64,000 nucleotides of DNA from Nilaparvata lugens. Taxonomy: Eukaryota > Arthropoda > Insecta > Hemiptera > Delphacidae. Numbering within the stretch: position 1 is the stretch's first letter; each line of letters begins with the position of its first letter. This document shows positions 1 through 10,046 of the stretch, piece after piece. Made by a program: the position numbers and the translations under genes. The notes beneath the pieces are model-generated. The model was not told where the DNA came from. It ran no database searches and saw only the letters and a list, made by a program, of their open reading frames with translations. The DNA lies in the NCBI RefSeq assembly GCF_014356525.2, contig NC_052511.1, forward strand, positions 50,669,607 through 50,733,606, written 5' to 3'.

Positions 1-171
1 CTATAGTTATTAAATTACAAATTACATTTCATATCATATACAGTTCAATAATTATTTTCTTAGTCTATATTATGTAAATTCATCTATAATTTTGCTGTAT
101 TGTAAGCTATTGTATATAAGTGTATAAGCCAGTTTATATTGTAATCTGCATAAATAAAGTACTCAATCAAT

Positions 172-175
<4 letters not shown>
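1..175 (+). mobile_element. Non-LTR retrotransposon 3' tail, family B (partial)
   Basis: This is the 3' untranslated end of a dispersed family seen again near 6590-6803, 9830-10046, 10614-10898 and 47842-48142. All copies share ATATCATATACAGTT, TGCTGTATTGTAAGCTATTG and a final AATAAAGTACTCAATCAATC. The AATAAA signal followed by a (CAAT)n tail is typical of target-primed non-LTR elements whose copies keep only the 3' end. The copy is cut by the window edge. The clade is unknown because no coding part is attached. Confidence 0.7.
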
Positions 176-210
<35 letters not shown>

Positions 211-241
211 TCTCACCCTCTCTCTCTCTCTCTCTCTCTCT
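173..241. repeat. (CT)n microsatellite
   Basis: A near-pure CT dinucleotide tract directly follows the tail of the family B retrotransposon copy. Similar CT-rich runs follow other family B tails in this window, which suggests that the tail seeds or carries them. Confidence 0.95.
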
Positions 242-430
242 TGCGTCCACTCTTCTACTCTTTCTTTCATCCTCTCTTTCAATGGGTTCAACTTGTTTTA
301 AACTCGAAATAGCGTGTCTGATAGGCTCTATTGCAACTAAGTTCGATAAAGTAGGCTTCATAGCTGCTCTCAGAGCAGTCAAGTGAGCCATAACAAAATT
401 CATAAATTATTGAATGTTTGTTGATACTTT
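242..430. other. Short unique spacer
   Basis: Mixed-composition sequence between two microsatellites. I see no gene or repeat signal. Open frames crossing it are produced by the neighbouring simple repeats. Confidence 0.4.
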
Positions 431-435
431 GCTTC

Positions 436-676
436 CGTTTTCCTTCTTCTTCTTCTTTCTCTTCCTCTTTCTCTTTCTCTTCCTCTTCCTTTTCCTCTTC
501 CTCTTCCTCTTCCTCTTCCTCTTCCTCTTCCTCTTCCTCTTCCTCTTCCTCTTCCTCTTCTCTTCCTCTTCCTCTTCCTCATCCTCTTCCTCTTCCTCTT
601 CCTCTTCCTCTTCTCTTCCTCTTCCTCTACCTTTTCCTCTTCCTCTTCCTCTTCCTCTTCCTCTTCCTCCTCCTCT
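436..676. repeat. (TTCCTC)n hexanucleotide microsatellite
   Basis: About 240 bases of TTCCTC units with few interruptions. Long open frames on both strands (poly-Ser/Leu/Phe one way, Arg/Gly-rich the other) are artefacts of the repeat. Confidence 0.95.
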
Positions 677-849
677 TCAAATTACATCATATATAAACAC
701 TATCATATATGAACCAGTGCAGAAAATCTGTCAATCTCCGTAGTATAGTATATTTCGCACCTAGAGCAGAAAATGAGATTTTTCCAGCTCGAAATCGGTT
801 TCCAAGAAAAGATTGAGAGCTGGAAAAACATTTTTGCCCGTGGTGAGAA

Positions 850-1330
850 CGATATTTTTCGCCACACTACAGGTATTGCTGACAAAATAAATAAAGAATA
901 CAAAATAAAGAATACTCGTTAAGCTATCGTACCTATCTCTTGATTTTAGTGGTACAAGATTTGCAGTCAGGATTTCAGATTCTTTTAAAATTTCACTTGG
1001 AATACCACAGTCATCTTCAAGCATTTTTGAAAATTCGGAATGCACTAATCAACAATAAAATAATTGAATAAAACTGGTTGCGAAGCGAATTAGTTTGATT
1101 CGAAACTGGAACTGAAATCATGGCGACTTCAGCTGATGATGAAAGTGGACACTCGCCCGATATAGCGGATGACTTATTTACTACTTCCATGAGCGGCTGG
1201 AAAGAGACAACTTTCTGGCCTAGACCGGAAAAGAAACCCTTTTCTGACGTCGTCTGCAAACAAGGTCTTTCAGATCTACGTAGGGACTGGAAAACAGCTG
1301 CTTTCTGTGCAGTGTGGCGAAAATATATTA
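850..1330. mobile_element. Possible ~480 bp element with short inverted ends
   Basis: A segment near 850-868 (ATATTTTTCGCCACACT) is mirrored near 1311-1328 (AGTGTGGCGAAAATAT). The two copies form an inverted repeat bounding ~480 bp that holds a coding-like fragment on each strand. No target duplication was identified. The boundaries are tentative and the pairing could be chance. Confidence 0.3.
930..1045 (-). pseudogene. Fragment resembling the N-terminal domain of Crypton / tyrosine-recombinase-like proteins
   Basis: Read on the minus strand the frame gives a short acidic helix-like stretch (FSKMLEDDCGIPSEILKESE) followed by LVPLKSRDRY. Many arthropod Crypton-derived proteins have, near their N-terminus, an acidic segment and then a (L/I)xPxKSxxxY motif that opens the recombinase core domain. 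Only this ~40-residue part is present, and the frame then runs into AT-rich sequence with no catalytic residues. It may be an exon ending near the GGTACGA after KSRDR, or a dead fragment. The assignment rests on motif recognition alone. Confidence 0.35.
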
Positions 1331-1359
1331 ACTTTGAACTTTCTGCATTAATTGAATAG
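1120..1359 (+). CDS. Small hypothetical ORF, 79 codons
   Basis: An ATG in good context (ATCATGGCG) opens a 79-codon frame. Its product has an acidic N-terminal third (SADDESGHSPDIADD) followed by a basic, Trp-rich part (WKETTFWPRPEKK). Composition is less biased than in most open frames here. I do not recognise it. It lies on the strand opposite the recombinase-like fragment and inside the same possible inverted-repeat-bounded segment, so it may be part of a transposon. No splice sites or homologue were identified, and it could be chance. Confidence 0.22.
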   Translation: MATSADDESGHSPDIADDLFTTSMSGWKETTFWPRPEKKPFSDVVCKQGLSDLRRDWKTAAFCAVWRKYINFELSALIE

Positions 1360-1489
1360 GAAGGGTTACTAAGAGAAAATTGGGTAGTTGATACTTACAA
1401 TGTAGAAATGCGATGCTGACTGTATAAAGTTATGAATAACATAGTGTACATGTAACAAGTTGTGAACTAGTATTCTTGAGCATGAGGCT

Positions 1490-1745
1490 GAAAATGAACA
1501 ATAGAATGGAGCCTTATGTTTAGAAGTTCACTGTGCTTTAAAGAAGGAAGATTGTCATTGGTCGAGACAAGACGGGCTCATTGTAGGCGTATGCTCCGCC
1601 AACAATCAATAGGCGTGTCCAGTCTCGGCCAATGACAGCCCTTTACCTTGATAGCTCAGCCAACTTCGAATCATAAATGGATTGATTCCAAACATAAAGT
1701 GAACGTGATATTTTCGAGCTCAAAATTAAAGTGGTTCCATTCTTT
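1490..1745. repeat. Foldback / palindromic segment
   Basis: TGTCATTGGTCGAGAC at 1553-1568 pairs with GTCTCGGCCAATGACA at 1622-1637. Flanking bases extend the mirror symmetry less perfectly (GAATGGAGCC near 1504 with GGTTCCATTC near 1733). It looks like a degenerate hairpin MITE; I see no clear target duplication. Confidence 0.6.
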
Positions 1746-1794
1746 ATCTTGTAAATTTAAAGTTTGTTCCATGTTCTAACGAAAGTTTTATTAT

Positions 1795-2918
1795 CAATCT
1801 ATCCAATTTTGAAATTGTTTGTTTTATTCTAATTTTTATTTTCAGATTGAGATTTGGTGTAGAAATTGAAATTGACGTAACCTATGTATAATTTAAAAAC
1901 TGAATCAGGAAATTGGAGGATTTTTGGGCAATAGCCTCTGTTTTTTCGATTTATGTATTGTTTGATCTTAACTAATAAATAAGGGTCTTTTCAAATGTAT
2001 ATTTTGCTGTTGTATGTAAGATTTAATTTTAATGAGATTGATAATGGAGTGACAATTGATAATAATAATGATAATTGTCATTTATTAATAAAATATTTAT
2101 ATGAATAAATGAATTTATTTCCTCCTCAAATTACAAAAGTAGAAATTAAATAGTATCTTGGAAATTATACTGATCACGTATCCAGTTGTGTGATCAGATA
2201 ATCAAAGTATAATTAACAAGGTAAAAACATTATCAACTTAAATGATAAATAATAAAAATAAAAATAAACTTGTATTATTACAAGTTTAAGATTGCTAAAA
2301 CAATATTGAAACTACTGCCTGTAACGCATGAGATAAAAAAAAAACAAATAAATTGAAACAGCCCAGAAAACCAAAAACTGGAATAAATGAAATGCATTTA
2401 AATGTAATAATTAATATAATACCGTACATGCCTTAGTGGAATAGTGATTCAATTGAATAATAATATTTTTATGAGAATGGTACCGTTGAACAATGCATTG
2501 CAGGTTATCAACCTGCACCATTATCTAACAACATTTCTAACCATCCATACGTCGTTGACTGTAAATAACCAGCTCTTTGCTCTCTCACAAAAGATAATAT
2601 AGGAATCACACCTTCTCAATTCAATTGGCAATTTATTGTAAATATAAGGTCCTAAGTACATAAACGAGTGCCTAAAAATTTCCCTGCTCACCTTTGGTGT
2701 CCTACACAAATATTCATTAATCAGGTTAGCACAAACAATACAATACAATACAAACAATACAAATCGGAAAAAAACAGGCTATTGCTCAAAACTTCTTCAA
2801 TTTCCCAATTTATTTTCAAATTGTCCAAATATTCATAGGTTATGTCCATTTCTACTCCAAATCACAATCTGAAAATAAAGATTGGAATAAATCAAACAAT
2901 TTCAAATTTGGATAGATC
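1795..2918. mobile_element. Inverted repeat of ~165 bp arms enclosing non-LTR debris
   Basis: The segment 1795-1966 recurs in reverse orientation at about 2752-2918. The outer limits of both arms read TCTATCCAA...TTTGAAATTGTTTG or its complement, and both arms contain CAATAGCCTCTGTTTTTT or its complement. Between the arms lies AT-rich sequence with the end of an RT gene. Either two copies of one repeat landed tail to tail, or the whole is one foldback element. Confidence 0.65.
2521..2757 (-). pseudogene. C-terminal fragment of a non-LTR retrotransposon reverse transcriptase ORF
   Basis: The minus-strand frame contains YLGPYIYNKLPIELRR followed by a CERAKSWLF-like end and a stop. Non-LTR retrotransposon ORF2 proteins commonly end with a motif of this form (YLGPxxYNxLP...FKxxLKxWL). 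No catalytic RT residues are present because the copy is 5'-truncated. The likely 3' untranslated region continues to lower coordinates, towards about 2000. The fragment sits between the inverted arms described at 1795-2918. Confidence 0.6.
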
Positions 2919-3411
2919 AGTATTATTTTATTCACTAGATACATAGATTGATAAATAGATACATAAATGCTTTTATCTTTACACGTTGAAACATCACGAG
3001 TGTTGTGGGCGTAGATGAGGTTGTAAGAGAACCCTCTCATACTTTAATCACTATGGATACATTACGGCAATATATTATACTACAATAATATTTATCCTTA
3101 CTTCTTAAAAAAAACTTTACAATTTCTTCCCATTCTTCATCTGAATAATTCAAATATAATCTAATATATTTTCTATTATAAAGGTAATTAGACAGATATG
3201 CTCATATCTATCTCTGTGACTGAGCCTCAATTAAAATTGAGTAAGTATTTTCAACAGTCTATTAATATGACTGCTGTAAAACAGACTCATTTTACATTGA
3301 TTGTTACAAAAGCTGTTGAAAAACAGAGCTCTATGAACAAAATAAATATTTGAGTTATTTTGCACCCACGCTCTCAAAGCGCTTTGAAAATAAATTTCTT
3401 ACTCAGATTCA
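2919..3411. other. AT-rich stretch, no gene seen
   Basis: The only structure I see is a loose hairpin near 3246-3322, where TTTTCAACAG faces CTGTTGAAAA. Confidence 0.4.
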
Positions 3412-4015
3412 CTCAAAACTGTCAGTTCCCCTTGTAAATTACATCAATGCCTCCCATTCGAACAATGCTGACAATATATATTGAATCACACTAGAGCATC
3501 CTTGTCAAATACAAAAAGCTACAGTGCTGTGTTTGTTCTAAAGTGTGATCCTCTTTCAATTGTCAGTATTTCTTGTGAGAATCATATATGTTTTGTATTA
3601 GAACAATGCTGCCAGATTGAGGTGAGAGTTACTGTAGGTTTTCGACTTGCGCTTTGGATTCAAATTCACTGAATTCTGTCAGTATTTCTTGAGAATACCA
3701 TCCATGTTTCTCATTGAAACAATACTGAAATTTGTAGGTGAGTTATACTGTATGTTTTTGACTTGCACTTTGGACTCAGATTTACTAAATTCTGTCAGTA
3801 TTTCTTGAGAATACCATCCATGTTTCTAATTGTAACAATACTGAAATTTGTAGGTGAATTATAATGGTATGTTTTTGACTTGCGCTTTGAACTCAGATTT
3901 ACTAAATTCTGTCAGTATTTGTTGAAAATACCATCCATGTTTCTAATTGAAACATACTGAAATTTTTAGGTGAGTTATACTGTATGTTTTTGACTTGCGT
4001 TTTAGAATTTTGTTA
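3412..4015. repeat. Tandem array of CTGTCAG hairpin units (~116 bp period)
   Basis: A unit starting at CTGTCAG (or TGTCAG) recurs at 3422, 3560, 3676, 3792 and 3909, and the later spacings are 116-117 bp. The first unit can fold: GATTCACTC...CTGTCAG faces CTGACA...TTGAATC, with AATGCTGACA as the 3' arm. Later units keep the left arm (CTGTCAGTATTTCTTGAG) but have a decayed right arm (AATACTGAAATTT). The same unit occurs at 6145-6235, 40624-40790, 51388-51660 and 54294-54390. Confidence 0.7.
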
Positions 4016-4497
4016 GTTTGTTACAATTGGTTTAATACAGATTATACAGAACAGAAATAGAGAGCGAAAATAGCGCGGAACTGCTGTGCATTAGTACCAG
4101 GTCATGGAAGCTGAATGAACTCGGTTGAGAATTTTATTCAGTGCGCGCTTGACATGGAAAAAATTGCTTTCATTCCGTTAGTCTGGAATGAAATTTGAAG
4201 CTGGAATTTTTGTATTTTTATCTAGTGGAATAGTTGGGGGTCTGTCTGTTCATTGCCATTTCATATTACTGGTGCAACTGTATAAGAGAAGATTTGAATG
4301 ATTATGTTTTCTTATAAAATAGTTGATGCTGTTGTTACTATTCATAATGTTGTTAGTCATGGAAATAATTATTGAACGATTATGTGACTTTTTGATAGTT
4401 GAATTACACTATTATATATATACACTGTCTAATAGCACCGATCTAAATATTGATCTAACAATGTCCAAATACCCTGAATCTTCCCCATTACCTTCAA
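4016..4497. other. No gene seen
   Basis: AT-rich intergenic-type sequence. No repeat shared with other parts of the window was noticed. Confidence 0.4.
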
Positions 4498-4731
4498 TCA
4501 TTTTGATTGGTTGGCAGTTTTCCATCGTTTTCTGTGCAGAGCTGTACTTTTCAGTTGTATGTTGCTTTGGATCCCCAGATCTTTGGTAACTTGCTTCAGA
4601 TATTGTAGCCGGGGTCTTCCACGAGCCCTTTGTCCAATTATTATACCTTCCAGTATTCTCAACGTGAATTCGTTGTGTCTAATACATGGCCAAGCCAAGA
4701 ATGCCGTCTGTTCTTGAAAATAAGCAAACAC
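4498..4731 (-). pseudogene. RT C-terminal fragment (RTE/CR1-like non-LTR element)
   Basis: The minus-strand frame carries GRPRLQYLKQVTKDLG followed by a basic region ending in HRKRWK. The GRPR-x-(R/Q)YL-x-QV-x-D-x-G pattern and a closing basic block ending near RxxW are characteristic of the post-RT C-terminal region of many arthropod non-LTR elements. Only ~75 residues survive. It is close to, but of a different subfamily from, the fragment at 4827-5191 on the same strand. Confidence 0.6.
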
Positions 4732-4826
4732 TATCTAATATCTAGTCAATTCCATGACTGTGATTGTTTTGTGATATTTACTCTCATAAATGTACCAGAC
4801 GATTTACAATTATATAAAATCGTCGT

Positions 4827-5191
4827 CGTCGTCTTCTTACAGGGGTAGGCATTAATACCTGTTCCGCCTTCAAACATTCTCCCACCTTTTTCTTGGTCTG
4901 CCAATACTTCTCCTCCCTTCTGGCTTGTAAGCAATGACAGCTTGCGGGATTCTTCCGTTTCCCATTCTCTCAACGTGTTCTCTCCACTGTTTTCGATTCT
5001 CGTCAACTCGTTGAGGTATAGATAATCACATTGAGCTCTCTACGGATATCAATATTATAAAGCCTGTCCTCTCTTCTGGTGCATCCCTTCACTGACCTTA
5101 AAAATCTCATTTCGGCCGCCTGTAACTTGCTCCACTCCCTTCTCTTTGGTACCCAGGTTTCAGAGCCATACAAAAGTGTAGGGACGGCCAT
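4827..5191 (-). pseudogene. RT C-terminal fragment with 3' UTR and (GAC)n tail
   Basis: From 5191 leftwards the frame reads LLYGSETWVPKRREWSKLQA and then a CTRREDRLYNIDIRRELNV-type block. These are standard landmarks of the region after the RT domain (LLYGSETW...R-x-F-L-R...R-I-x-N-x-x-I-R-x-E-L). A frameshift follows, after which ERMGN- and GRPRKRW-type motifs continue in other frames. The copy ends in a short 3' UTR and GACGACGAC on the minus strand near 4822-4832. A shorter copy with the same tail lies at 16583-16869. Confidence 0.75.
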
Positions 5192-5314
5192 TACTTTATA
5201 AAATTTGAGCTTCGTCTCTTTATAAAAAATATGATATAAAATATGATATACAATTAAATATCATATGATAAATGATATTTACTCTTATAAATAATTTACC
5301 AGACGATTTACAAT

Positions 5315-5725
5315 TATACAGAGTGATTCCTAATTATGGTTAAATAATTTAATACGTGATAGTAGAGGTAAAAATAAGAAAAAAAGTTCTCATAAACATA
5401 TATCCATAAACGCTTCATTAGCTAGCTATACAGGATGAAAGATTTCGCCCGGAATTCAGTTCCTCTGGTGAAATACACCGATGCTGAATTGTTTGGGGAC
5501 TAGTTTTTTGAAAAATTATGCTGGATTAATATGGAAAATATCTGAAAAATTGAATAAAACTAGTCTGGAAGCTGTAGTGTGAGTGGTTTTTGAGAAAAAA
5601 GTTGAAATTTTAAAAAAATCCAAGTAGAAAAACACAGACTTCTACGTTTCATGCCCAATAACTTTCTTGAATGACCAGTGAACAAATAATTTTCCGCAAT
5701 AAAAATTGTAGAGAATTGTAGGAAA
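5315..5725. mobile_element. Dispersed repeat, copy 1 of 2
   Basis: About 400 bp match 63393-63795 in the same orientation. Shared landmarks are ACAGAGTGATTC, TTCGCCCGGAATTCAGTTCC and TGAATTGTTTGGGGACTAG. No coding capacity or termini were recognised, so the class is unknown. Confidence 0.7.
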
Positions 5726-5905
5726 CACACGGATGACGACGCATCATCACGTCTCAAATACTTAACTGATTAACTTGAAATTCCACATATAAATTCTCAA
5801 TTCACCGAAGATGATTATAGGCCTATTTTGAATTCTTAAAGATTTCATTAGGTCAAGTTTTTAATTGGACTCATGCGGAGCACGGGTTACCTGCAAGTCA
5901 TGAAT
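5717..5905 (+). mobile_element. Helitron-like 3' region (GCGGAGCACGGGTTACCTGC family)
   Basis: This copy shares CGCATCATCACGTCT, a TTCTCAATTCACCGA block and GCGGAGCACGGGTTACCTGC with copies at 36230-36372 (minus), 36736-37154, 47438-47602 and 55530-55737. The best copy ends CTAG before a T, the hallmark of Helitron 3' ends. Here the end reads CAAGT, so it is mutated. Confidence 0.55.
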
Positions 5906-6144
5906 ATTCAGTAGATACGTATAGAATGAAAGTAAGAATTCTCAAAGAATAACAAAATCCTTTGAATCTTTTACAACCATCATGTCTGTATTAGCCTTAT
6001 AGCTGCAACGTACTTTTGAATGAATTTTTATACCTTTCAAATGATATTCATTCTATGAATTTCAAGTGACAGAACATTTTCATTAGAGATGAAAGAAATA
6101 ATATTGAAATAAAGTTTTCTTTACTCTATGCTTTCATATACATT

Positions 6145-6235
6145 GAGATTCAATTTAGACTGTCAGTTCTTGTTGAATGGGAGACATTGACGAAGTTCGC
6201 AACAGATGGTGACAGTTCGAAATGAATATCACATT
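6145..6235 (-). repeat. Single CTGTCAG hairpin unit, reverse orientation
   Basis: CTGTCAGTTCTTGTTGAATG begins at 6162, and GTGACAGTTCGAAATGAAT closes the unit near 6209-6228. The order of blocks matches the unit at 54294-54390 and is the reverse of 3412-3480. The stem is imperfect. Confidence 0.5.
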
Positions 6236-6404
6236 GGAAAAATTCCATACTCCACCCACTGATCTCCAACCTATCAACTCAACGGACGTTTTTCCTCTGT
6301 AGTCTGTGAGAAATAATAAAAAGACTGGCGTTATAATATGGAATTCTGTTGTATCAATATTACAAGCGGGATGTTTTTTCACTGAGAGCCTGAGTCAAGC
6401 TTTT

Positions 6405-6595
6405 TTTCACTTTATCTTCTCTTTACTACATCTCTTTTCATCGTCTTCCTTCTTCTCCTTCTTCTTCTTCTACCTCCCCTTTTCTTTTTCTCTCCCATCC
6501 TTCCATATACTCATTCTCTCCTCCTACTTATCCTCTTTTTCTACTCTACATCACAAATCACCTCTACCTCCTTCTTCACCGTTATCTGTCTCCGC
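6405..6595. repeat. Pyrimidine-rich low-complexity tract
   Basis: Degenerate CTT/TCC-rich sequence. Its open frames (Phe/Ser/Leu-rich) are compositional. Confidence 0.8.
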
Positions 6596-6803
6596 CAATT
6601 TATGTAGATGCATAACAATATAATTATCTATCGTTATTATATTACAAATTAATCACTTTTTCATATCATATACAGTTCAATAATTATTTTCGTAGTCTAT
6701 ATTATGTAAATTCATCTTTAATTTTGCTGTATTGTAAGCTATTGTATATAAGTGTATAAGCCAGTATATATTTAATCTACATAATAAAGTACTCAATCAA
6801 TCT
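6590..6803 (+). mobile_element. Non-LTR 3' tail, family B
   Basis: A copy of the family described at 1-175. It begins near CCGCCAATTTATGTAGATGC and ends AATAAAGTACTCAATCAATC. Confidence 0.8.
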
Positions 6804-7027
6804 TCTCCTTTATCTTATTCTTCTCCTCTTCCTCACCCTCCTCCTCCTCCTCTTTTCCCTCTTTCTCCTCATTGCATTCACTGATTCTCCTCCTTTTCAT
6901 AATCTTCTACATAAACCACCTCCACCTTCTCCTCCCTTTTCTCTATCTTCTCCTCTTCTCATCCACCTTCTCCTTCTTTTCTTTCTCCTCCTCCTTTTTC
7001 TCTCTACTTCCTCCTCCACCTTCTTTA
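6803..7027. repeat. CT/CTCC-rich low-complexity tract
   Basis: A pyrimidine tract that immediately follows a family B tail, as at several other places here. Confidence 0.8.
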
Positions 7028-7345
7028 CGAACTGTTTACGAGTTTGTGTTTTTATTGAAGTTTCCAAATTTTCTTAAATAACTCAATATTATTCGTTAAA
7101 AGTGGTAATTGAGTGGAATATTTCTAATTAATTTATCAATTTAAGCCATCTAGATTCAAAATCCATAATTTTAATGTTTATTTTGGACCAAAATTTTATG
7201 TAAATTGTACACGTGAAATTCTAACCTTATCTTGGACTTTGTCACCTATAAATTTGGAAGAAAAATGGCACAAATAGCACAATACCTTATTATTTTATCT
7301 TTCAATGTTTGTTATTACATTAGTGTAATTTGCATTGTAAACTCA
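7028..7345 (+). mobile_element. Retroelement 3' UTR-like repeat, family C, copy 1
   Basis: This segment matches 57684-57975 along most of its length. Shared blocks include GTTTACGAGTTTGTGTT, TAACTCAATATTATTCG and CTAACCTTATCTTGGACTTT. The copy at 57.7 kb runs into an (AATAAA)-type tail, which suggests the 3' end of a non-LTR element. No coding part was seen. Confidence 0.6.
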
Positions 7346-7394
7346 TTGCTTCACTTGTTATTCCTTTCAGTAATTTTCTAATTCCTTTGTTTTC

Positions 7395-9190
7395 CTACTG
7401 TACTTAAGCAAGCTTCAACACTTCTTTCGAATTATTCTACTTCCTCTTCTTCGACCCCTCTCTCTCCTCCCACTGATCCCACTTCTCCTTCTGATTATCG
7501 GCCGGTCGGCATACTGTCTGTCTTGTCTAAGGGTCAGGAGAGGCTTGCTCATAAGCAAATGAGCAGCTATATTACTCGGAAAGGAATCATCAGCGAACAT
7601 CAGTCTGGATTCCGAGGAGGACACAGCACCACATCAGCTTTGCTCTGTGTTTCAGATGACATTCGAATGGCCATGGATAGGAGACAGTCTACACTGGTGG
7701 TGTTGATTGACTTGAGCAAGGCATTCGATTGTATCTATCACCCGCTGCTTTTGAAAAAACTGAAAATTATGGTTTTTCTGAGAGAAGTGTGGCATGGGTG
7801 AGGTCATACCTTCTTGACAGACAGCAGTGTGTTCGATTGGACAGCACGTCTCGATGAGGGTGGTCAACAGGGGGGTACCTCAGGGTCAGTTTTGGGACCA
7901 CTACTGTTTAGTTGTATGTAAATGACGTAACTGACCGACTCAGACACTCCAGATATCATCTTTATGCAGACGACCTACAGATTTATAGACATTTCAAGAC
8001 TGATAACTTTGGTGAAGCAGTTACTCTCATGAATGAGGATCTGACTGCTGTCTCACTCTGGACAGCACAGCATGGATTGAAAATTAATGAATCAAAATCC
8101 AAAACAATCGTTATAGGTAATAGGAGACTTTTGAACCAACTTGACTTTAACCATGGACCTTTCATCGAAATTAACTCTCATAGACTGGATTATAGTGAAA
8201 ACATTACAAACTTAGGACTTACATTTAACAGACATCTAGACTGGACTGAACAAGTGACAAGACTTGCAACAGGGTCTTTGCAGGCATTCACTCACTGAAG
8301 GAATTGGAGCTGTTATCCCCTTACGGAGAGAATAATGCTTGTGAAGACCTTGATATTTCCGCATTTCCATTATGGAGATGTGGTCATACAGGACTGACAG
8401 TGACTCTTTCTGAAAGACTGCAAAGGGCTCAGAACTACTGCGTGGATTCGTCTTTGGCCTTGAAAGGGACGTCCACATAAGCCCTTACATCACTCAGATG
8501 GTATTTTGAAGCTTCGAGACAGCAGAATTTATCATGTGCTGATGCTCCTCCACAAGGTTCTGGCAACTGGGTCTCCTCTCTACTTGAGTCAGAATTTCAA
8601 TTCCTCGCAGGAATCAACAGAAGAGATACGAGGCATGGCGCAAGCCTGTTGAGCATTCCCATCCATCGCACTGTGACATATAATAGGTCGTTCTGTGTGA
8701 CTGCTTGCAGACTGTGGAATAGCTTACCCGCATCTTTGAGGAGTGTGGAGAGGCGGACACTGTTCGGCGCGGAGGTCTTGGCGTGGCTGAGGGAGGGCGA
8801 TCGGGGCATAGGATGAGGAGGTGTATGCGTGGTGTGTTTGCTTGTGAAAGGTGTGTGTTTGCATGAAATTTTCTTGTTTCTTGCTTAAAAATAAAAATAA
8901 AAATTTTTTTTTCCTATAACTCTTTTCTAACTTTTTTTTTTAATTTTATTTCAGTCCAAAATATATTCTACTAATTAAATTAATTTTTTTTTTCATTATT
9001 GATTTATATACATATTTTTTTCTATCATATTACTTATTATTATATTTAAGAGATTATTCCTTATGTTGTTTGCAATGTAGATGCATTAAATTGTATAGGA
9101 GGGTTAAGTGGGAGAGAGGGCCGGCTGCGCCCTAACTTCGCCCTCCAGGTTAAAATAAAGGCAGCCTATCTATCTATCTATCTATCTCCT
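7395..9190 (+). mobile_element. 5'-truncated non-LTR retrotransposon, family A
   Basis: This is the longest retrotransposon body outside the LTR element. It holds a damaged RT gene, a 3' UTR rich in T and A (8820-9110), a GC-rich terminal motif (GAGGGCCGGCTGCGCCCTAA), AATAAAGGCAGC and a TATC tetranucleotide tail at about 9170-9187. The same end motif occurs alone at 10340-10445, 15165-15236 and 41424-41486, with tails of AATC or TATC/ATTC type. The 5' end with its endonuclease part is missing. Confidence 0.85.
7444..8814 (+). pseudogene. Reverse transcriptase of the family A non-LTR element (frameshifted)
   Basis: An RNA-templated DNA polymerase that would prime reverse transcription at a nicked target. 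RT landmarks appear in order: SDYRPVGILSVLSK near 7489, HQSGFRGGHSTTSALL near 7600, LVVLIDLSKAFDC near 7697, a damaged GVPQG block near 7876, and the catalytic YADD (LYADDLQIY) near 7960. The C-terminal end has NRSFCVTACRLWNSLPASLR near 8685-8740 and stops at 8814. At least three frame changes (near 7740, 7850-7910 and 8270) and internal stops make it a pseudogene. The motif style fits the large jockey/CR1/I group; the exact clade is not decided here. Confidence 0.9.
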
Positions 9191-9829
9191 TCTACTCGTT
9201 CCTATCCTATTTCCAATTGACCATTTCATCACTCTCATCATTTTCTAATTCTCTTATTCTTTTATTTCTTCTTCCTCCTCTTTGCCTCCATTTGTTTTTT
9301 TTCTTCTTTCTCACTTCTTCTTCTTCTTCTTCATCCTCCTCCTCCCCGTCCTCCTCCCCGTCCTCCTCCCCGTCATCCTTCACCTCCTCAACCTCCTATC
9401 AACAACCTCGTTTCACTCCAGTTCTCCCTCTCATTTTCTCTCTCTTTTACAACCCTCTTTCGCTCTCTCACCATCACCATGTTTGTATGTTTATGGAAAG
9501 CTATCCTTTTTCCCTTTCAAGAGGAGAATTCTCAGTGATGTCGACACTCTATTAATGATGGATGATGACGTCAACTCTCCTGAGATTTTGGGGGGCTAGC
9601 ACCCCCTTAATTCCTTCCCCCCCCATCAACTGACCCCTCAAAATCCTTCCACTACAACACTTTAACCCCCCCTGAGTCATCTACCTCATCGTGACCCTTC
9701 AAAACCCCTCACTATATCCATCTCTGTCTTAATTTACCAATCCTCGTTCTAAGTCACACTCTCTCTCTCACACTCTCTTTCTCTCTGATTCTAAGTATTT
9801 TTCTCTCTCTCACTCAATTTATGTGAGAG
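9191..9829. repeat. Pyrimidine-rich low-complexity region
   Basis: Mainly CTT, CTCC and CT runs, including a short CTCCTCCCCGTC tandem at 9338-9375. Open frames here are compositional, and there is no gene signal. Confidence 0.75.
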
Positions 9830-10046
9830 ATTTATGTAGATGCATAACAATGTAATTTATCTATAGTTATTGTATTACAAATTGCTTTTTCATATCATAT
9901 ACAGTTTAATAATTATTTTCTTAGTCTATATTATGTAAATTCATCTATGATTTTGCTGTATTGTAAGCTATTGTATATAAGTGTATAAGCCAGTATATAT
10001 TGTAATCTACATAAATAAAGTACTCAATCAATCAATCAATCAATCA
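9830..10046 (+). mobile_element. Non-LTR 3' tail, family B
   Basis: A full-length copy of the tail beginning TTTATGTAGATGCATAACAA and ending AATAAAGTACTCAATCAATC with extra CAAT repeats. Confidence 0.85.

Noticed and set aside
414..743. Long Ser/Leu/Phe and Arg/Gly frames on both strands
   Set aside because: Products of the TTCCTC repeat; the same applies to frames at 9217-9599, 19680-20024, 37820-38172, 46321-47469 and 49137-49509.
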